Assembly: GCF_001877785.1 (NCBI RefSeq)
Contig: NZ_MINN01000074.1
Span: 1-64,000 of the forward strand
Source of the DNA: Rossellomorea aquimaris
Lineage (GTDB): Bacteria > Bacillota > Bacilli > Bacillales > Bacillaceae_B
DNA length: 64,000 bases
Reading direction: 5' to 3'
Below, piece by piece: positions 8,894 through 18,124 of the stretch; positions within the stretch are counted from its first letter, which is position 1; each line of letters opens with the position of its first letter. A program made the position numbers and the translations under genes. The notes under the pieces were generated by a model, which had not been told where the DNA came from, did not search any database, and saw nothing but the letters and a program-made list of their open reading frames with translations.

Positions 8894-8968
8894 GAGAAAG
8901 GAAAAACAAGCTTATACAAACTAAAGAATATTTTTATATACATACTTAGAAGCGATGGAGATGTAGAT

Positions 8969-9739
8969 ATGAATCATATTTTACAAGGGAAAATCGAGGA
9001 AGTAATAGGCTCCATACATAAGACTATCGTGCTGGATGAACAAGGCTGGACTTCAGAGGTGCGGAGAATTTTCACAAGTGATCGTTCATATTTACTTAAA
9101 AGTTCATACAAAGAAAAATATCGAACTTGGTTGAAGGAAGAGGCACAGGTTTTAAAAAAACTGAATAAAAAAACAGTCATTTCAGTTCCTGTATACTTTG
9201 GATTCATTGAGGAAAAGGATAGTGACCATCTAATTATGTCATTTGAGGATGGGATGTCCTTGACGGCAGCTTTATCCAAAGCTGCCTCGGACACCGAAAG
9301 GAAATCGTTGATCTGGAGTTTTGGACAATTTCTTCATCGATTCCATGAAAAAGAGCCGCTTGAAATTCTTAAAGGTGAAGGGGATTGGTTGGAAGGGCAG
9401 CTTGTTAAAGCACAACACCATGCTGAAAATGGCCAGTGTGACGGGAGTTTACCATTACTAGAACACCTGAAGACTAACAAGCCTGCACCAGTCATACATA
9501 CGATGATTCATGGCGATTGTACAACGGATAATGTAATGGTGATTGATGGAGACGTTCAACTGTTTATTGATGTAGCTGGTATGACAGTGGGAGATCCTCG
9601 ATATGATGAATCCTTGGCGATAAGAAAATTTATGAATAACCCTGAATATGTAACTGCTTTTTATGAGGGTTACACTCGATATAGAGTAAACATGGAGGAA
9701 TTTCATTATTTTGATGAGGGGCTGTATGAGTTTTTCTAG
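8969..9739 (+). CDS. Aminoglycoside phosphotransferase (APH)-fold kinase
   Basis: A 256-residue protein with the APH/choline-kinase catalytic loop HGDCTTDNVMV (His181, Asp183, Asn188) and the metal-binding IDVAGMTVGDPRYDE motif that follows. The N-lobe has YLLKSS as the likely nucleotide-binding Lys strand. The family phosphorylates aminoglycosides, macrolides or small metabolites. The substrate cannot be read from sequence, and resistance should not be assumed. A decayed copy of its 3' end lies about 0.6 kb downstream. Confidence 0.8.
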   Translation: MNHILQGKIEEVIGSIHKTIVLDEQGWTSEVRRIFTSDRSYLLKSSYKEKYRTWLKEEAQVLKKLNKKTVISVPVYFGFIEEKDSDHLIMSFEDGMSLTAALSKAASDTERKSLIWSFGQFLHRFHEKEPLEILKGEGDWLEGQLVKAQHHAENGQCDGSLPLLEHLKTNKPAPVIHTMIHGDCTTDNVMVIDGDVQLFIDVAGMTVGDPRYDESLAIRKFMNNPEYVTAFYEGYTRYRVNMEEFHYFDEGLYEFF

Positions 9740-9849
9740 TGAAGAACTTGGTTTGGCGGTAATGGTTACATAAGCACAACTCATATAGGCGCACGCCCGA
9801 GTAGGGCAGTCGCCGTTTTTGTCCAAAGGCTTGAGGTGTATACCGCGCC

Positions 9850-10167
9850 CTAAAACCGATAAATATTCGTAATCTGTGTAATCGGCACGCCGGCCATCGG
9901 CAGCATCTGCTGCAGTTCATCCGAAATGACACTGATATAATCGGCACCTTCCCGGAATCCATATCGTTCTTTTATATTGATGTCGAAGTTGCATTTGACC
10001 TGCAGGGCGATATCGCCTTCCCGGTCGAACGGGGGTGAGACGGTTTGGACGTCGAATGTATTGCCATTTTTGCTGAAAGAATTGATGGTTTTGATTGCTT
10101 TTGGTTTATAGTTTTTGACAGCTTTGGGTGTATAGGAAAAGGTCACCCAGCCGGTTGCATTAATCAT
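9850..10167 (-). CDS. Hypothetical protein
   Basis: 105 residues from ATG 10167, chosen because GAGGTG lies six bases upstream. The alternative start at 10257 has no such site. Soluble, mixed alpha/beta composition, no recognised motif. It is visibly richer in GC than its neighbours, points the opposite way, and is bracketed by the real and the decayed APH gene ends. This suggests that a segment of about 0.5 kb was inserted here. Confidence 0.6.
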   Translation of the reverse strand: MINATGWVTFSYTPKAVKNYKPKAIKTINSFSKNGNTFDVQTVSPPFDREGDIALQVKCNFDINIKERYGFREGADYISVISDELQQMLPMAGVPITQITNIYRF

Positions 10168-10256
10168 GATGAACACCTCGGATTTTAGTGAAAGGTATTC
10201 TAGAAGTATAGCAAAAGAGTTGAGATGTGGATAGGGATGAAATGGGGAAGCGTGCA

Positions 10257-10358
10257 ATTAGCAAGTTTATGAGTACCCTGGATATGTAACTCTTTTTAAG
10301 ATGAGCATAATTGATATAGGGTCATTATTTTAAGAAGGGATTGTATGAGTTTTTATAG
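10257..10358 (+). pseudogene. Decayed duplicate of the APH gene 3' end
   Basis: This stretch aligns by eye with 9630-9739. Shared blocks include AGTTTATGA, CCCTGNATATGTAACT, CGATATAG/TGATATAG and the end TTGTATGAGTTTTT(C/A)TAG, with small deletions and frame breaks. It is non-coding in its present form. Confidence 0.65.
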
Positions 10359-10394
10359 TGTATTTAGATGTTTTTCTTGAAAGGAGGAATCAGT

Positions 10395-10586
10395 ATGGAT
10401 TTTGAAACGGCTCAACACTTACATATAGGCTACTATGAAAATGGTCTAGACATAGAAGTTACAGCTTATAAAGTTATTGGTGAGGATAAATGGGTATTTT
10501 TTATAGATGGAGAACAAAATTTAAGCGAATTGAAAAATGTGTTAGATAATTATGTTTTAATTGATAACTTCGGATATAAATATTAA
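10395..10586 (+). CDS. Hypothetical small acidic protein
   Basis: 63 residues from ATG 10395, set by AAGGAGG (10381-10387). Acidic and aromatic-rich (YYENGLDIEVTAYKVIGEDKWVFFIDGE), no recognised family. Downstream, 10601-10665 reads DLSYEYGAERLIEWLGSHKII then stop in one frame, which looks like the tail of a lost gene. Confidence 0.5.
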   Translation: MDFETAQHLHIGYYENGLDIEVTAYKVIGEDKWVFFIDGEQNLSELKNVLDNYVLIDNFGYKY

Positions 10587-10835
10587 CTATCGACAGACAT
10601 GACCTATCATATGAATACGGGGCTGAAAGACTTATTGAATGGTTAGGCTCACATAAAATAATATAAAATAAAAAATGAATTAAGTAGAGGGTTTTAAGGG
10701 GAATATAGAAACGGAAGCGTCCTCATGTTTCTCTTATTTAGGCGTCGATATTTTTTTACTAAGGGTAGTACAAAGAAAGGAAAATATAATACAAGAGTAG
10801 TTGCAGGTTTATTGTCTTAACGTTTGGTTCTGGAA

Positions 10836-11243
10836 TTAACGATTATCTTCAGCCCGATTTTCAAGAGTGAAGACCCGTTTATCAATATCTGTGATTCTCG
10901 TGTTGAGATAACGAAAGTCCGTTTCAGAACGCTGCGTGCCTGCTTTTAACATCGCAATGACATCTTCTGTTTGTGAGGCTTCAATTCGATTGACTGTTTC
11001 TTTAATGTCTTTTACATCCGTTTTTAACGCTATCATGTCCGCTTGTACGTCAGTTTTTAACTCTTTCATTTCCCCTCGTAAGTCAGTTCTTAATTCTTTC
11101 ATGTCCGCTTGTACGTCAGATTTTAATTCTTTCATGTTACTCTCAAGTTCTTTCATACTACAGTCAAGTTCTTTCACATTACTGTCAAGCTCTTTGATGT
11201 TACGCTGAATTTCATTTAACATGTTCACGATCTGCTTTTCCAT
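10836..11243 (-). CDS. Coiled-coil protein with internal heptad-like repeats
   Basis: 135 residues from ATG 11243, set by GGAGGTG in the reverse strand. Residues about 10-90 are one long coiled coil built from repeated KELxSxVKEL and ADMKELKTDV units. The repetition is visible at DNA level too (a TTCTTTCATGTCCGCTTGTA block recurs), so the length may vary between strains. The C-terminus is also helical. Similar short coiled-coil proteins are common in Bacillus without a known role. Confidence 0.7.
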   Translation of the reverse strand: MEKQIVNMLNEIQRNIKELDSNVKELDCSMKELESNMKELKSDVQADMKELRTDLRGEMKELKTDVQADMIALKTDVKDIKETVNRIEASQTEDVIAMLKAGTQRSETDFRYLNTRITDIDKRVFTLENRAEDNR

Positions 11244-11410
11244 TTTACTCACCTCCTTTTTACCATTATAGTGGAAAGGAAATGAGGATACCAGTCTGAG
11301 ATTTAGTAAGCTGGAAAAGTTATAAGGGAAGTCGCCATGATTCAAGAAGAGTGGCAGTTCTTTTGTATGTGAAGCACCAGAACCACCATCTCATTTCAAA
11401 TAATTCCCAT

Positions 11411-12034
11411 TCAACCCCTCATATACTCCTCAACCAATTCATAACACCGGTCCTTCGTCGACTCATATAAAGATATGTACCAGGCTACATTTTCAAACGT
11501 TCCACCTTCATACTTAAGCCGTTCTTTCTCTGCTTTTTCTTCCTTTTCATTTATCCATTTCACTTGTTGGGACTTTAAATCGGCCATTACCTCTGGAGAA
11601 AGCTCCTTTTTCAGCAGTGCATAGATTTCATTCAATGCTTCGTCATATTTTTCGTATGCCACACCGTAATAGTCTTTCATGGCGTTGGTGACGCCTTTAT
11701 CAGAATCCTTTTTATATGGCAGGGCATCAAGTTCTTTTTGGATGTTGTCCAGTTTTTCTGTGTATGCTTGTTTTCCATCTGCTTTTGTGTCCCTATCATT
11801 CTGTTCTGAAGTTTCCGTGCTGCTGTTTTCAGTGGAAGTGTCTTTCTCATTCTCATCAGATGGCGATGTACTGTCTGCAGATGAGTCCTCCGGTTTTGAG
11901 GGCTTCTCTGTGCTTGCTGAGACCGCATCGGTTCCAGGCTGATCGGCGGCCTCCTCATTAGGGGATTGACTACAGGCGGACATTCCCATGATCAAAATAG
12001 CCGACATGGCCGGTACTACTACTCTTTTATTCAT
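11411..12034 (-). CDS. Lipoprotein with LprI-like (DUF1311) domain
   Basis: 207 residues. A lipoprotein signal ends in the lipobox MSAC (Cys21). A long Ser/Glu/Asp/Thr-rich linker follows (about 22-90), then a helical C-terminal domain (YEKYDEALNEIYALLKKEL, KEEKAEKERLKYEGGT, YELVEEYMRG) of the lysozyme-inhibitor LprI type. It is expected on the outer face of the membrane. In Gram-positives the lysozyme-inhibitor role is not proven. Confidence 0.8.
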   Translation of the reverse strand: MNKRVVVPAMSAILIMGMSACSQSPNEEAADQPGTDAVSASTEKPSKPEDSSADSTSPSDENEKDTSTENSSTETSEQNDRDTKADGKQAYTEKLDNIQKELDALPYKKDSDKGVTNAMKDYYGVAYEKYDEALNEIYALLKKELSPEVMADLKSQQVKWINEKEEKAEKERLKYEGGTFENVAWYISLYESTKDRCYELVEEYMRG

Positions 12035-12285
12035 TGTTACAGCTCCTATCTTTTGTTAAAAATGCACGCATGGATTATTTTAACATATCCAGATATATCC
12101 TTCTAATGGAACTGTAGTGAGGATATGAATGGAGGAGGGAGAGAAAGGAATTACAAGTGAGCGATTGTAACATGATTTACTTTATTGGTAAAATATGAAT
12201 AAATGGAGCAGTTTTGTGAAAGAGCTTAAAACTTGCTTACGGTAATTCCCGTCTAATAAAGAAGGCGGGTTATTCAAAGGAGAAC

Positions 12286-12576
12286 ATGATGACGACTTTT
12301 TTCTTGATCCTTATAGGATTGTTTATTGTAACTTCAAATATTATGGGATTTATTTCATTTAAAAAAGAAAAGAGCCTGTATTCCGCTGCGTTTACAATCC
12401 TGCTCTCATCGGTTGTATTCGGAGGGATCGGCGGTATACTGGCACTGGCTGTGATTCGTGATGCTTTTGCCATATTCTATGGGTTGCAGGTGGGATTTTA
12501 TTTATTGATCAATAGTTTGATTGTTTTGTTGGCTGCTGTTTTTGTAACGGTGGTTAGGAGATACAGGGCGGGATGA
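12286..12576 (+). CDS. Small three-TM membrane protein
   Basis: 96 residues with three hydrophobic segments (about 4-22, 33-55 and 64-88) and a basic C-terminal end (VRRYRAG). AAAGGAG stands seven bases before the first ATG; a second ATG follows immediately. No family recognised. Confidence 0.6.
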   Translation: MMTTFFLILIGLFIVTSNIMGFISFKKEKSLYSAAFTILLSSVVFGGIGGILALAVIRDAFAIFYGLQVGFYLLINSLIVLLAAVFVTVVRRYRAG

Positions 12577-12669
12577 AGTCCCTGTGGATTTTGAACAGGC
12601 CTGAAGTCCTGAGACCGTCACCTTGTTTCCAAATATGTAATCAGTCTTAAACTGCTTGGAGGTCTATCA

Positions 12670-12819
12670 ATGGACAAAAATAAAAAAAGAGATTTATTTA
12701 AAATCCAGAATAAGTATAGGCAAAGAACCAGAAGGAAAAGGGAGAAAAACAATAAATATGAAGTGGTGATTATTGCTCTCATTTTCTTAGCGATCATAAT
12801 CTTGAAGTGGCTTGATTAG
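12670..12819 (+). CDS. Short single-TM protein
   Basis: A 49-codon gene: a very basic N-terminal half (KNKKRDLF, RQRTRRKREKNNK) followed by one TM helix (VVIIALIFLAIIIL). GGAGG at 12658-12662 is seven bases before the ATG. Good RBS and clean topology support it; no homolog recognised. Confidence 0.55.
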   Translation: MDKNKKRDLFKIQNKYRQRTRRKREKNNKYEVVIIALIFLAIIILKWLD

Positions 12820-12954
12820 TTTGGGCTGGTTATTAAAGTAATTCATGAGGACAATGGAGGCTTTAATTAGATTTTCTGAAATTATTGGTGTGAAAACAGC
12901 AGTCTGTTGAACAAGAAAAGCTTTAAACAGTATGTGAAGAGGGAGGTGAAACCG

Positions 12955-13773
12955 GTGATTTCAGAACTCAATAAATCCGAATTTTACAAATGTAAAGAAC
13001 TACTATGTGAAGAAGGTCTCTTAGAAGCGAAAGCTGTCATTGAAGGCGGGCATCCTGGGCGCCTGTTTGTGGATAATGATAGCGCTCCTGAATCCGGGTT
13101 TATTTGGCTGGGGAGCCATAATGGTTTTATCTTTTTTGGCAGAGAAGATAATGAGGCATTTAATGTTGAGCTGAATGATTTTTTTAATACAGTAATCAAA
13201 ACAGATTACGAAAAGGCAGGTTTTACAGCCTTTGAAGCAATTGGGTACCATTCGAAATGGAATAAAACGATCAAAAAAGTATTTGGTGATAATTTGATTG
13301 GGTACAATCAGAGAGTTTATAAATTACAAAAAGAACAATATAGGAAGGAAAATGAACCTGTAAACAAGCCGGGATATGAGCTCATAAAAATTAAAGGGGA
13401 TACTTTTAATTCATCCTATAAAAATATCGATTATTTGCAATCGAAAATCTTGGAGTTTTGGTCATCGATTGAGCGGTTTTTGAATGATGGAATTGGATAT
13501 GTGGTTGTTCATGAACATGAGATTGCGGGCATTTGTTTTTCTGGGGTAGTGGCTGGAGATGTTCATGGGATTGATATTGAGACGTTACCACACCACCAAG
13601 GGAAGAAACTTGCTCAAAAGGCGGCGCATACATTCGTAAAAGACTGTCTTACGAATCATATCACTCCTTACTGGGATTGCATGGAGATCAATAAGCCTTC
13701 CGTTTCTGTTGCAGAAAATATTGGATTTAAAAATACATATAATTATATTTGGTATAGAGTACCTTTTGGTTAG
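12955..13773 (+). CDS. GNAT family acetyltransferase
   Basis: 272 residues from GTG 12955, chosen over TTG 12907 because GGAGGTG (12942-12948) lies six bases ahead. The start ISELNKSEFYKCKELL fits a GNAT family whose N-terminal half is divergent. The C-terminal acetyltransferase core shows IGYVVVHEHEIAGICFSGVV, the IDIETLPHHQGKKLAQKAA acetyl-CoA loop and the VAENIGFKNTYNY end. Substrate unknown. Confidence 0.8.
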   Translation: MISELNKSEFYKCKELLCEEGLLEAKAVIEGGHPGRLFVDNDSAPESGFIWLGSHNGFIFFGREDNEAFNVELNDFFNTVIKTDYEKAGFTAFEAIGYHSKWNKTIKKVFGDNLIGYNQRVYKLQKEQYRKENEPVNKPGYELIKIKGDTFNSSYKNIDYLQSKILEFWSSIERFLNDGIGYVVVHEHEIAGICFSGVVAGDVHGIDIETLPHHQGKKLAQKAAHTFVKDCLTNHITPYWDCMEINKPSVSVAENIGFKNTYNYIWYRVPFG

Positions 13774-13823
13774 ACCTTTTAGGGTAGAACCGAATCGCCG
13801 AAACAGTGAAAAGGGGTATATGA

Positions 13824-14621
13824 ATGAGTTTTCATTGGGTAACAGTTTCACCTGATGTGCAAAATACTATTGCATATCTGCAAAAAAAGATTGCAAACAT
13901 CATGGACGGTGAGTTGGTTGGGTTCTATATCCACGGTTCCTTAGCAATGGGGGGATTTAATCCGGGCACCAGCGATATTGATATAGTTGCAGTGACGGAC
14001 AAGGCTATTAAACTTGAAACAAAAAGGAGATTGGCAAAGCTCTTTTTGAAGTGTTCCGCTAACCCATATCCCATTGAAATAAGTTTTTTGAATAAAGGAC
14101 AATTAAAAGAATGGCAGCATCCCTGTCAATTTGACTTTCACTATAGCGAGTTTTGGAGAGATCGGTATGAAAATGATTTGAATAGTGGAACAGGTGAGTG
14201 GATAAATGATGATATTAAAACGGATGCAGATTTGGCCGCCCATATAACGATCCTCAATAATCGGGGGATTTGTATTGGAGGCAGGCCAATTACTGAGGTT
14301 TTCCCTCCGGTGCCCCGGTCGGATTATATCTCGTCCATCGTTAGTGACTTTAAGGATTGTATCGCAAACATCGAGGAAGATCCCATTTATTGTACGCTTA
14401 ATATGATTCGGGTGTACTGGTATCTTAAAGAAGGAGTCATTTCTTCGAAGCGGGAAGCTGGTCAATGGGGAGTAGTGAATTTGCCGTCGGATTTGAGGGA
14501 GACGGTTGAAAAAGTGAACGAGAGTTATTACAGCAAAAGCGATAAGTATCACTTTACTAGAGATGAACTTTTACCAGTCAGGGATTATTTTTCTGACCAA
14601 GTTCAAAAGTTATTACTGTAA
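13824..14621 (+). CDS. AadA/ANT(9)-like nucleotidyltransferase
   Basis: 265 residues. The nucleotidyltransferase motif GSLAMGGFNPGTSDIDIVAV (about residues 38-57) carries the GS and the DxD metal ligands. The C-terminal half (DYISSIVSDFKDCI, LNMIRVYWYLKEGVISSKREAG) is the helical DUF4111 domain of spectinomycin/streptomycin adenylyltransferases. It could confer low-level resistance, but chromosomal homologs in Bacillus often have no tested role. RBS AAGGGG. Confidence 0.82.
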   Translation: MSFHWVTVSPDVQNTIAYLQKKIANIMDGELVGFYIHGSLAMGGFNPGTSDIDIVAVTDKAIKLETKRRLAKLFLKCSANPYPIEISFLNKGQLKEWQHPCQFDFHYSEFWRDRYENDLNSGTGEWINDDIKTDADLAAHITILNNRGICIGGRPITEVFPPVPRSDYISSIVSDFKDCIANIEEDPIYCTLNMIRVYWYLKEGVISSKREAGQWGVVNLPSDLRETVEKVNESYYSKSDKYHFTRDELLPVRDYFSDQVQKLLL

Positions 14622-14680
14622 CTGTGCTTATCTTGTTTGATTTTAGAAAATAACCAGACTTCGAAGAGGAGAAAACAATT

Positions 14681-15568
14681 ATGAACTTAATCAATGGTGA
14701 GTTCACCGTTAATTTTAATGGCATTGATCATTGGGTGAAAATTGAGGGAAGTGAAAATGAGACAATCCCATTGATTATTATACATGGGGGACCAGGAGGG
14801 AATCACTACGTTTTTGAAAGAACGGCCGGACCATTGTTATCGCGGACAAGGACTGTCATTTATTATGATCAGCGCGGCTGCGGCAGGTCCGAGAAGCCGG
14901 GATTGGATGAAGATTATACGATTGATTTTCTTATTGGTGATTTTAGAAAATTAAAGCAGTGGTTAGGGGCAGAAAAGGTAGATCTGCTTGGATATTCATT
15001 TGGCGGAGAGCTGGCCCTTGAAATTTCAACTGTGATTCCCAATGAAATAAACCAAGTCATTTTGTCGGCTCCCAGCTTGATGGATAGTGATATTCAGAAA
15101 ATGGTCCAAATCACAGGATTTATGTCCATCGCACACCAATCTTTAAGTAATGAAATTTCCTTGCTTATGCACAAAGGAATCGCTTTAGAAGAAATCTATA
15201 GCAAGGTTTGGGAGCTGGTGGAGCCTGACACTGTTGATTTGCTGTTATTTGAGGATCAAGAATCGGCAAGGAAAAATAGAGCGTTATGGGAAGAAAGTAA
15301 ATTGATAAATACAGGCTTAATGACGAGTGCACTCATAAACAGACCTGCAGAACCCCCTTTATTAAATCGCCTCGAAGGAATAAAAAATCAAACGCTGATT
15401 ATTACAGGAGCATTTGATCGAAATACAGGCATACCCATTTCCACTATCATACATAAAAAACTTAGAAACAGCACCATGATGGTATTTGATAAGAGCGCAC
15501 ATTTTCCGGATTTAGAGGAAACAGAGAAGTTTATAGAAGTTATTAATAATTTCCTGGAAGTAAAATAG
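14681..15568 (+). CDS. Alpha/beta hydrolase, proline iminopeptidase-like
   Basis: 295 residues with the HGGPGG oxyanion-hole motif, YDQRGCGRSEKP, and the nucleophile elbow GYSFGG (Ser106). Asp in ITGAFDRNTG and His in KSAHFPDLEE complete the triad. HGGPGG plus DQRGCGRS is the signature of prolyl aminopeptidases (S33) and related tricorn-type cofactors, so cleavage of N-terminal amino acids or an ester is likely. Cytoplasmic. Confidence 0.82.
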   Translation: MNLINGEFTVNFNGIDHWVKIEGSENETIPLIIIHGGPGGNHYVFERTAGPLLSRTRTVIYYDQRGCGRSEKPGLDEDYTIDFLIGDFRKLKQWLGAEKVDLLGYSFGGELALEISTVIPNEINQVILSAPSLMDSDIQKMVQITGFMSIAHQSLSNEISLLMHKGIALEEIYSKVWELVEPDTVDLLLFEDQESARKNRALWEESKLINTGLMTSALINRPAEPPLLNRLEGIKNQTLIITGAFDRNTGIPISTIIHKKLRNSTMMVFDKSAHFPDLEETEKFIEVINNFLEVK

Positions 15569-15647
15569 GAGGCACTCTCTTTAACACAATACGATTTAGT
15601 ACCATTGGAGAGGTTCGGTTCCACCAATAAAAATTAGGAGTTTCAAT

Positions 15648-17537
15648 ATGAGAATAGCCAAAAATACATATCCAACCATAAAAGATCTCATCTCACTGCC
15701 AGCATTATCGGGTCTTCATATTAGCAACGACGGCAAAAAAACAGCATTCGTCAAACGAACGGCTGACTGGAATGACAATACATATAAGAATCATATATGG
15801 ATCTATGAAAAAAGTAAGGAAGAACCATACGAATTAATAGAGGGTACGTCCCCATTATGGTCGCCGGACTCAAGCAAACTTGCATACCTTCGTTCGGTTG
15901 ACGGAGAAAATCAAATTTTTGTAGAGTCATTGGATGGTAACATCGGGGTTCAGGTGACAGAGGAGAAAGAGGGAGTAAGTGCATTCAAATGGGATCCAGC
16001 CGGTAAGGGTTTGTTTTATACTGCGCTGTCATTGGAATCAGAGGAAATCAAGAAAAGCAGGGAGATCTATGGGGATTTTCAATATGCAGGGAAGGAATAC
16101 AGGAATCATTGTCTATCATACATTGAGTCTGGTGAAAACAGCGTGGCGCACCAATTAACAGACGGTAAGGATTTTCATATCCATGAATTTGATGTTTCAA
16201 GTGATGGGAAAAAGGCTGTATTGCTGGCGGGACCAAGCCCGGATATGCGTGATTATTTTAAACGGGATCTTTACCTATTGGATATTGAAGCCGGCGGTCT
16301 GCAAAAGCTGAATGTGGATAGGCTGCTGGGAGGGGGCGTGTACTTTTCCCCCGACGGCAGCAAACTATGTTACGCAGCAAGCATCAGGGAGAAGGAGTAC
16401 TATAAAACCCGCATTCAGGACAGTACGCTGGAGATAGTCGATCTTCATACGGGGCATCGGACCCAGCCTTTAACTGAAATTGATAGTACGGTTGTTCCGT
16501 TACGTTGGACATCCAAAGGGATTTTGATTAAATGGCAGGATAAAACGATTGTTTGTATCGGGCTGTTATCCGAGGATGGTACGGTGGAAATGGTCAGCAG
16601 GGATGGTTTTATACTGGATGCATCCATGACTGGCGATGGGATGCATCTATCTTTTATCAAGGCGATGGCGAATGAAACCTTCGAAGTCTATGTGGACGGT
16701 AAAAAGATAACGGATGAAAACAGCTTTTTCGGCGGCAAGATTAAAAGTAACAGGGAAATCATCTCGTGGCAAAGCACGGATGGTCTTGATATAGAGGGAG
16801 TGTTGTCAACTCCGGCAGGGTTTGATGGGAAGGGGAAATATCCTTTATTGGTACTCATCCATGGCGGTCCGGCGTGGGCATCCTTCCCGATTCATTCAGG
16901 CTGTTTCAATGATAAGTATCCGGTTGAAGTGTTCATCGAAAAAGGCTTTATCGTGCTGGAACCGAACTACAGGGGGAGTTCCGGTTACGGCAATAAATTT
17001 TTAAAAGCGAACTATCGAAACCTGGGACTCGGTGACTGCCAGGATGTGATATCAGGGGTCGATGCCCTGGTGACCAAGGGGATTGCAGATAAAGACCGGG
17101 TTGGCGTGATGGGATGGAGCCAGGGCGGATTCATTTCAGCCTTCTGTTCCATCTATAGTGACCGCTTCAAGGCCGCGTCAGTCGGCGGCGGGATCACGAA
17201 TTGGCGCCATCATTATGCCAACACCGATATCCCTTGGTTCATCAGAATGCATCTTGGAAATGATCCATGGAATGACCAGGAGATTTATGAGAAAACCTCA
17301 CCCATGACCTATATCAAATTTGCCTGCACGCCCACTTTGATCCAGCACGGCGAAGTGGATGCAAGGGTTCCGGTAACCAATTCGTATGAGCTGTATCGGG
17401 GGTTGAAGGATATGGGCGTGGAGACGGAATTCGTTGTATTTAAGGGAATGGCTTATTGTTCTGAGCAGCCGGGGGTGAATATGGCGGTGATGGAGCAGAA
17501 TTTAGAGTGGTTTTTGGAGAGGGTGCTTGGGGAGTAG
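15648..17537 (+). CDS. S9 family (prolyl oligopeptidase-type) protein, catalytic His apparently replaced
   Basis: 629 residues: an N-terminal beta-propeller (about 10-370, with repeated WSPDSSKLAYLR/FSPDGSKLCYAA blades) and a C-terminal alpha/beta hydrolase. The nucleophile lies in GWSQGGF (Ser491) and Asp571 in HGEVDARVP. Relatives usually have the third catalytic residue in a VxxKGxxH motif just before VMEQNLEWF. Here the sequence reads FKGMAYCSEQPG, with Tyr603 where His is expected. It may be inactive, use another His, or belong to a variant subgroup. Cytoplasmic, no signal peptide. Confidence 0.82.
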   Translation: MRIAKNTYPTIKDLISLPALSGLHISNDGKKTAFVKRTADWNDNTYKNHIWIYEKSKEEPYELIEGTSPLWSPDSSKLAYLRSVDGENQIFVESLDGNIGVQVTEEKEGVSAFKWDPAGKGLFYTALSLESEEIKKSREIYGDFQYAGKEYRNHCLSYIESGENSVAHQLTDGKDFHIHEFDVSSDGKKAVLLAGPSPDMRDYFKRDLYLLDIEAGGLQKLNVDRLLGGGVYFSPDGSKLCYAASIREKEYYKTRIQDSTLEIVDLHTGHRTQPLTEIDSTVVPLRWTSKGILIKWQDKTIVCIGLLSEDGTVEMVSRDGFILDASMTGDGMHLSFIKAMANETFEVYVDGKKITDENSFFGGKIKSNREIISWQSTDGLDIEGVLSTPAGFDGKGKYPLLVLIHGGPAWASFPIHSGCFNDKYPVEVFIEKGFIVLEPNYRGSSGYGNKFLKANYRNLGLGDCQDVISGVDALVTKGIADKDRVGVMGWSQGGFISAFCSIYSDRFKAASVGGGITNWRHHYANTDIPWFIRMHLGNDPWNDQEIYEKTSPMTYIKFACTPTLIQHGEVDARVPVTNSYELYRGLKDMGVETEFVVFKGMAYCSEQPGVNMAVMEQNLEWFLERVLGE

Positions 17538-17572
17538 AGTGGAGTAGTTTCCGCTCTGCTTTTCTCTTTTTT
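17534..17572 (+). terminator. Intrinsic terminator after S9 peptidase
   Basis: TAGAGTGGA pairs with TCCGCTCTG and is followed by a long T/C run. Confidence 0.6.
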
Positions 17573-17574
17573 TA

Positions 17575-17746
17575 AGCTCTTTTCGCATATTTTGTTGCTA
17601 TACAGACAAGAAAATACCGTACTTGGGTATTTTCAGATTGCCAGTCCGTCTCTAGTTTAAACTTGAGTTCGAAAAGAGAAGGTCCACAAGCTCAATTCAG
17701 GTTACAAGCCTATTTACGAAAAGCAACAATCTTTTAGAAAACAGCC
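17575..17746 (+). repeat. R3 element, copy A
   Basis: About 172 bp, closely similar along its length to 25220-25410. Shared blocks are GCTCTTTTCGCAT, an internal stem AAAATACC...GGTATTTT, AACTTGAGTTCG, GGTCCACAAGCT, TTTACGAAAAGCAACAATC and GAAAACAG. This copy lacks about 20 bp near the right end, including the right inverted terminus. Confidence 0.75.
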
Positions 17747-17860
17747 TTTTTTTATAACTAAAAATGGAAATCTTCAATATAAATCTTCATTGTACGGTTA
17801 GATTCTCCTTTGAAAGTTGGCAAATATGCCAATCCGGGTATGCCGAATCTACACTAGATT

Positions 17861-17954
17861 GAAAATACATTCCATTTTTAGGATTTACGTGCCACTTTTA
17901 GAAAATACAATCCACTTTTCCTGTTTTTCAAGCAACTTGTCGAAAAATCTTTGG
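17861..17954 (+). repeat. R1 repeat array, copy b (3 boxes plus cap)
   Basis: TAC triplets at 17866, 17886 and 17906 (A-B-A), then the cap with TTGTCGAA at 17937-17944. It lies between two convergent genes; the rest of the 587-bp spacer holds R3 copy A and two terminators. Confidence 0.82.
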
Positions 17955-18081
17955 GAGATCCGGGATAAAGAGGGAGCGGGAGACGCCCGGAATAAGTAGG
18001 GAAAACCGTTTTTAATCAACCCAGGGACTATATCCCCGCGGCAAAACCACAGGACAAGAACTTCCTCAACCAAAAAATCAA

Positions 18082-18103
18082 GCCGCCGAAAAAATTCGGC
18101 GGC
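18082..18103 (-). terminator. Intrinsic terminator of the RND exporter gene
   Basis: GCCGCCGAA pairs with TTCGGCGGC over a 4-base loop. On the minus strand it is followed by TTGATTTTTTGG. Confidence 0.75.
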
Positions 18104-18124
18104 CTTCAAACCTAATCTACATTC

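Noticed and set aside
10936-11208. 90-codon ORF opposite the coiled-coil gene
   Set aside because: It is a mirror of the repetitive coiled-coil codons; the minus-strand gene has the RBS.
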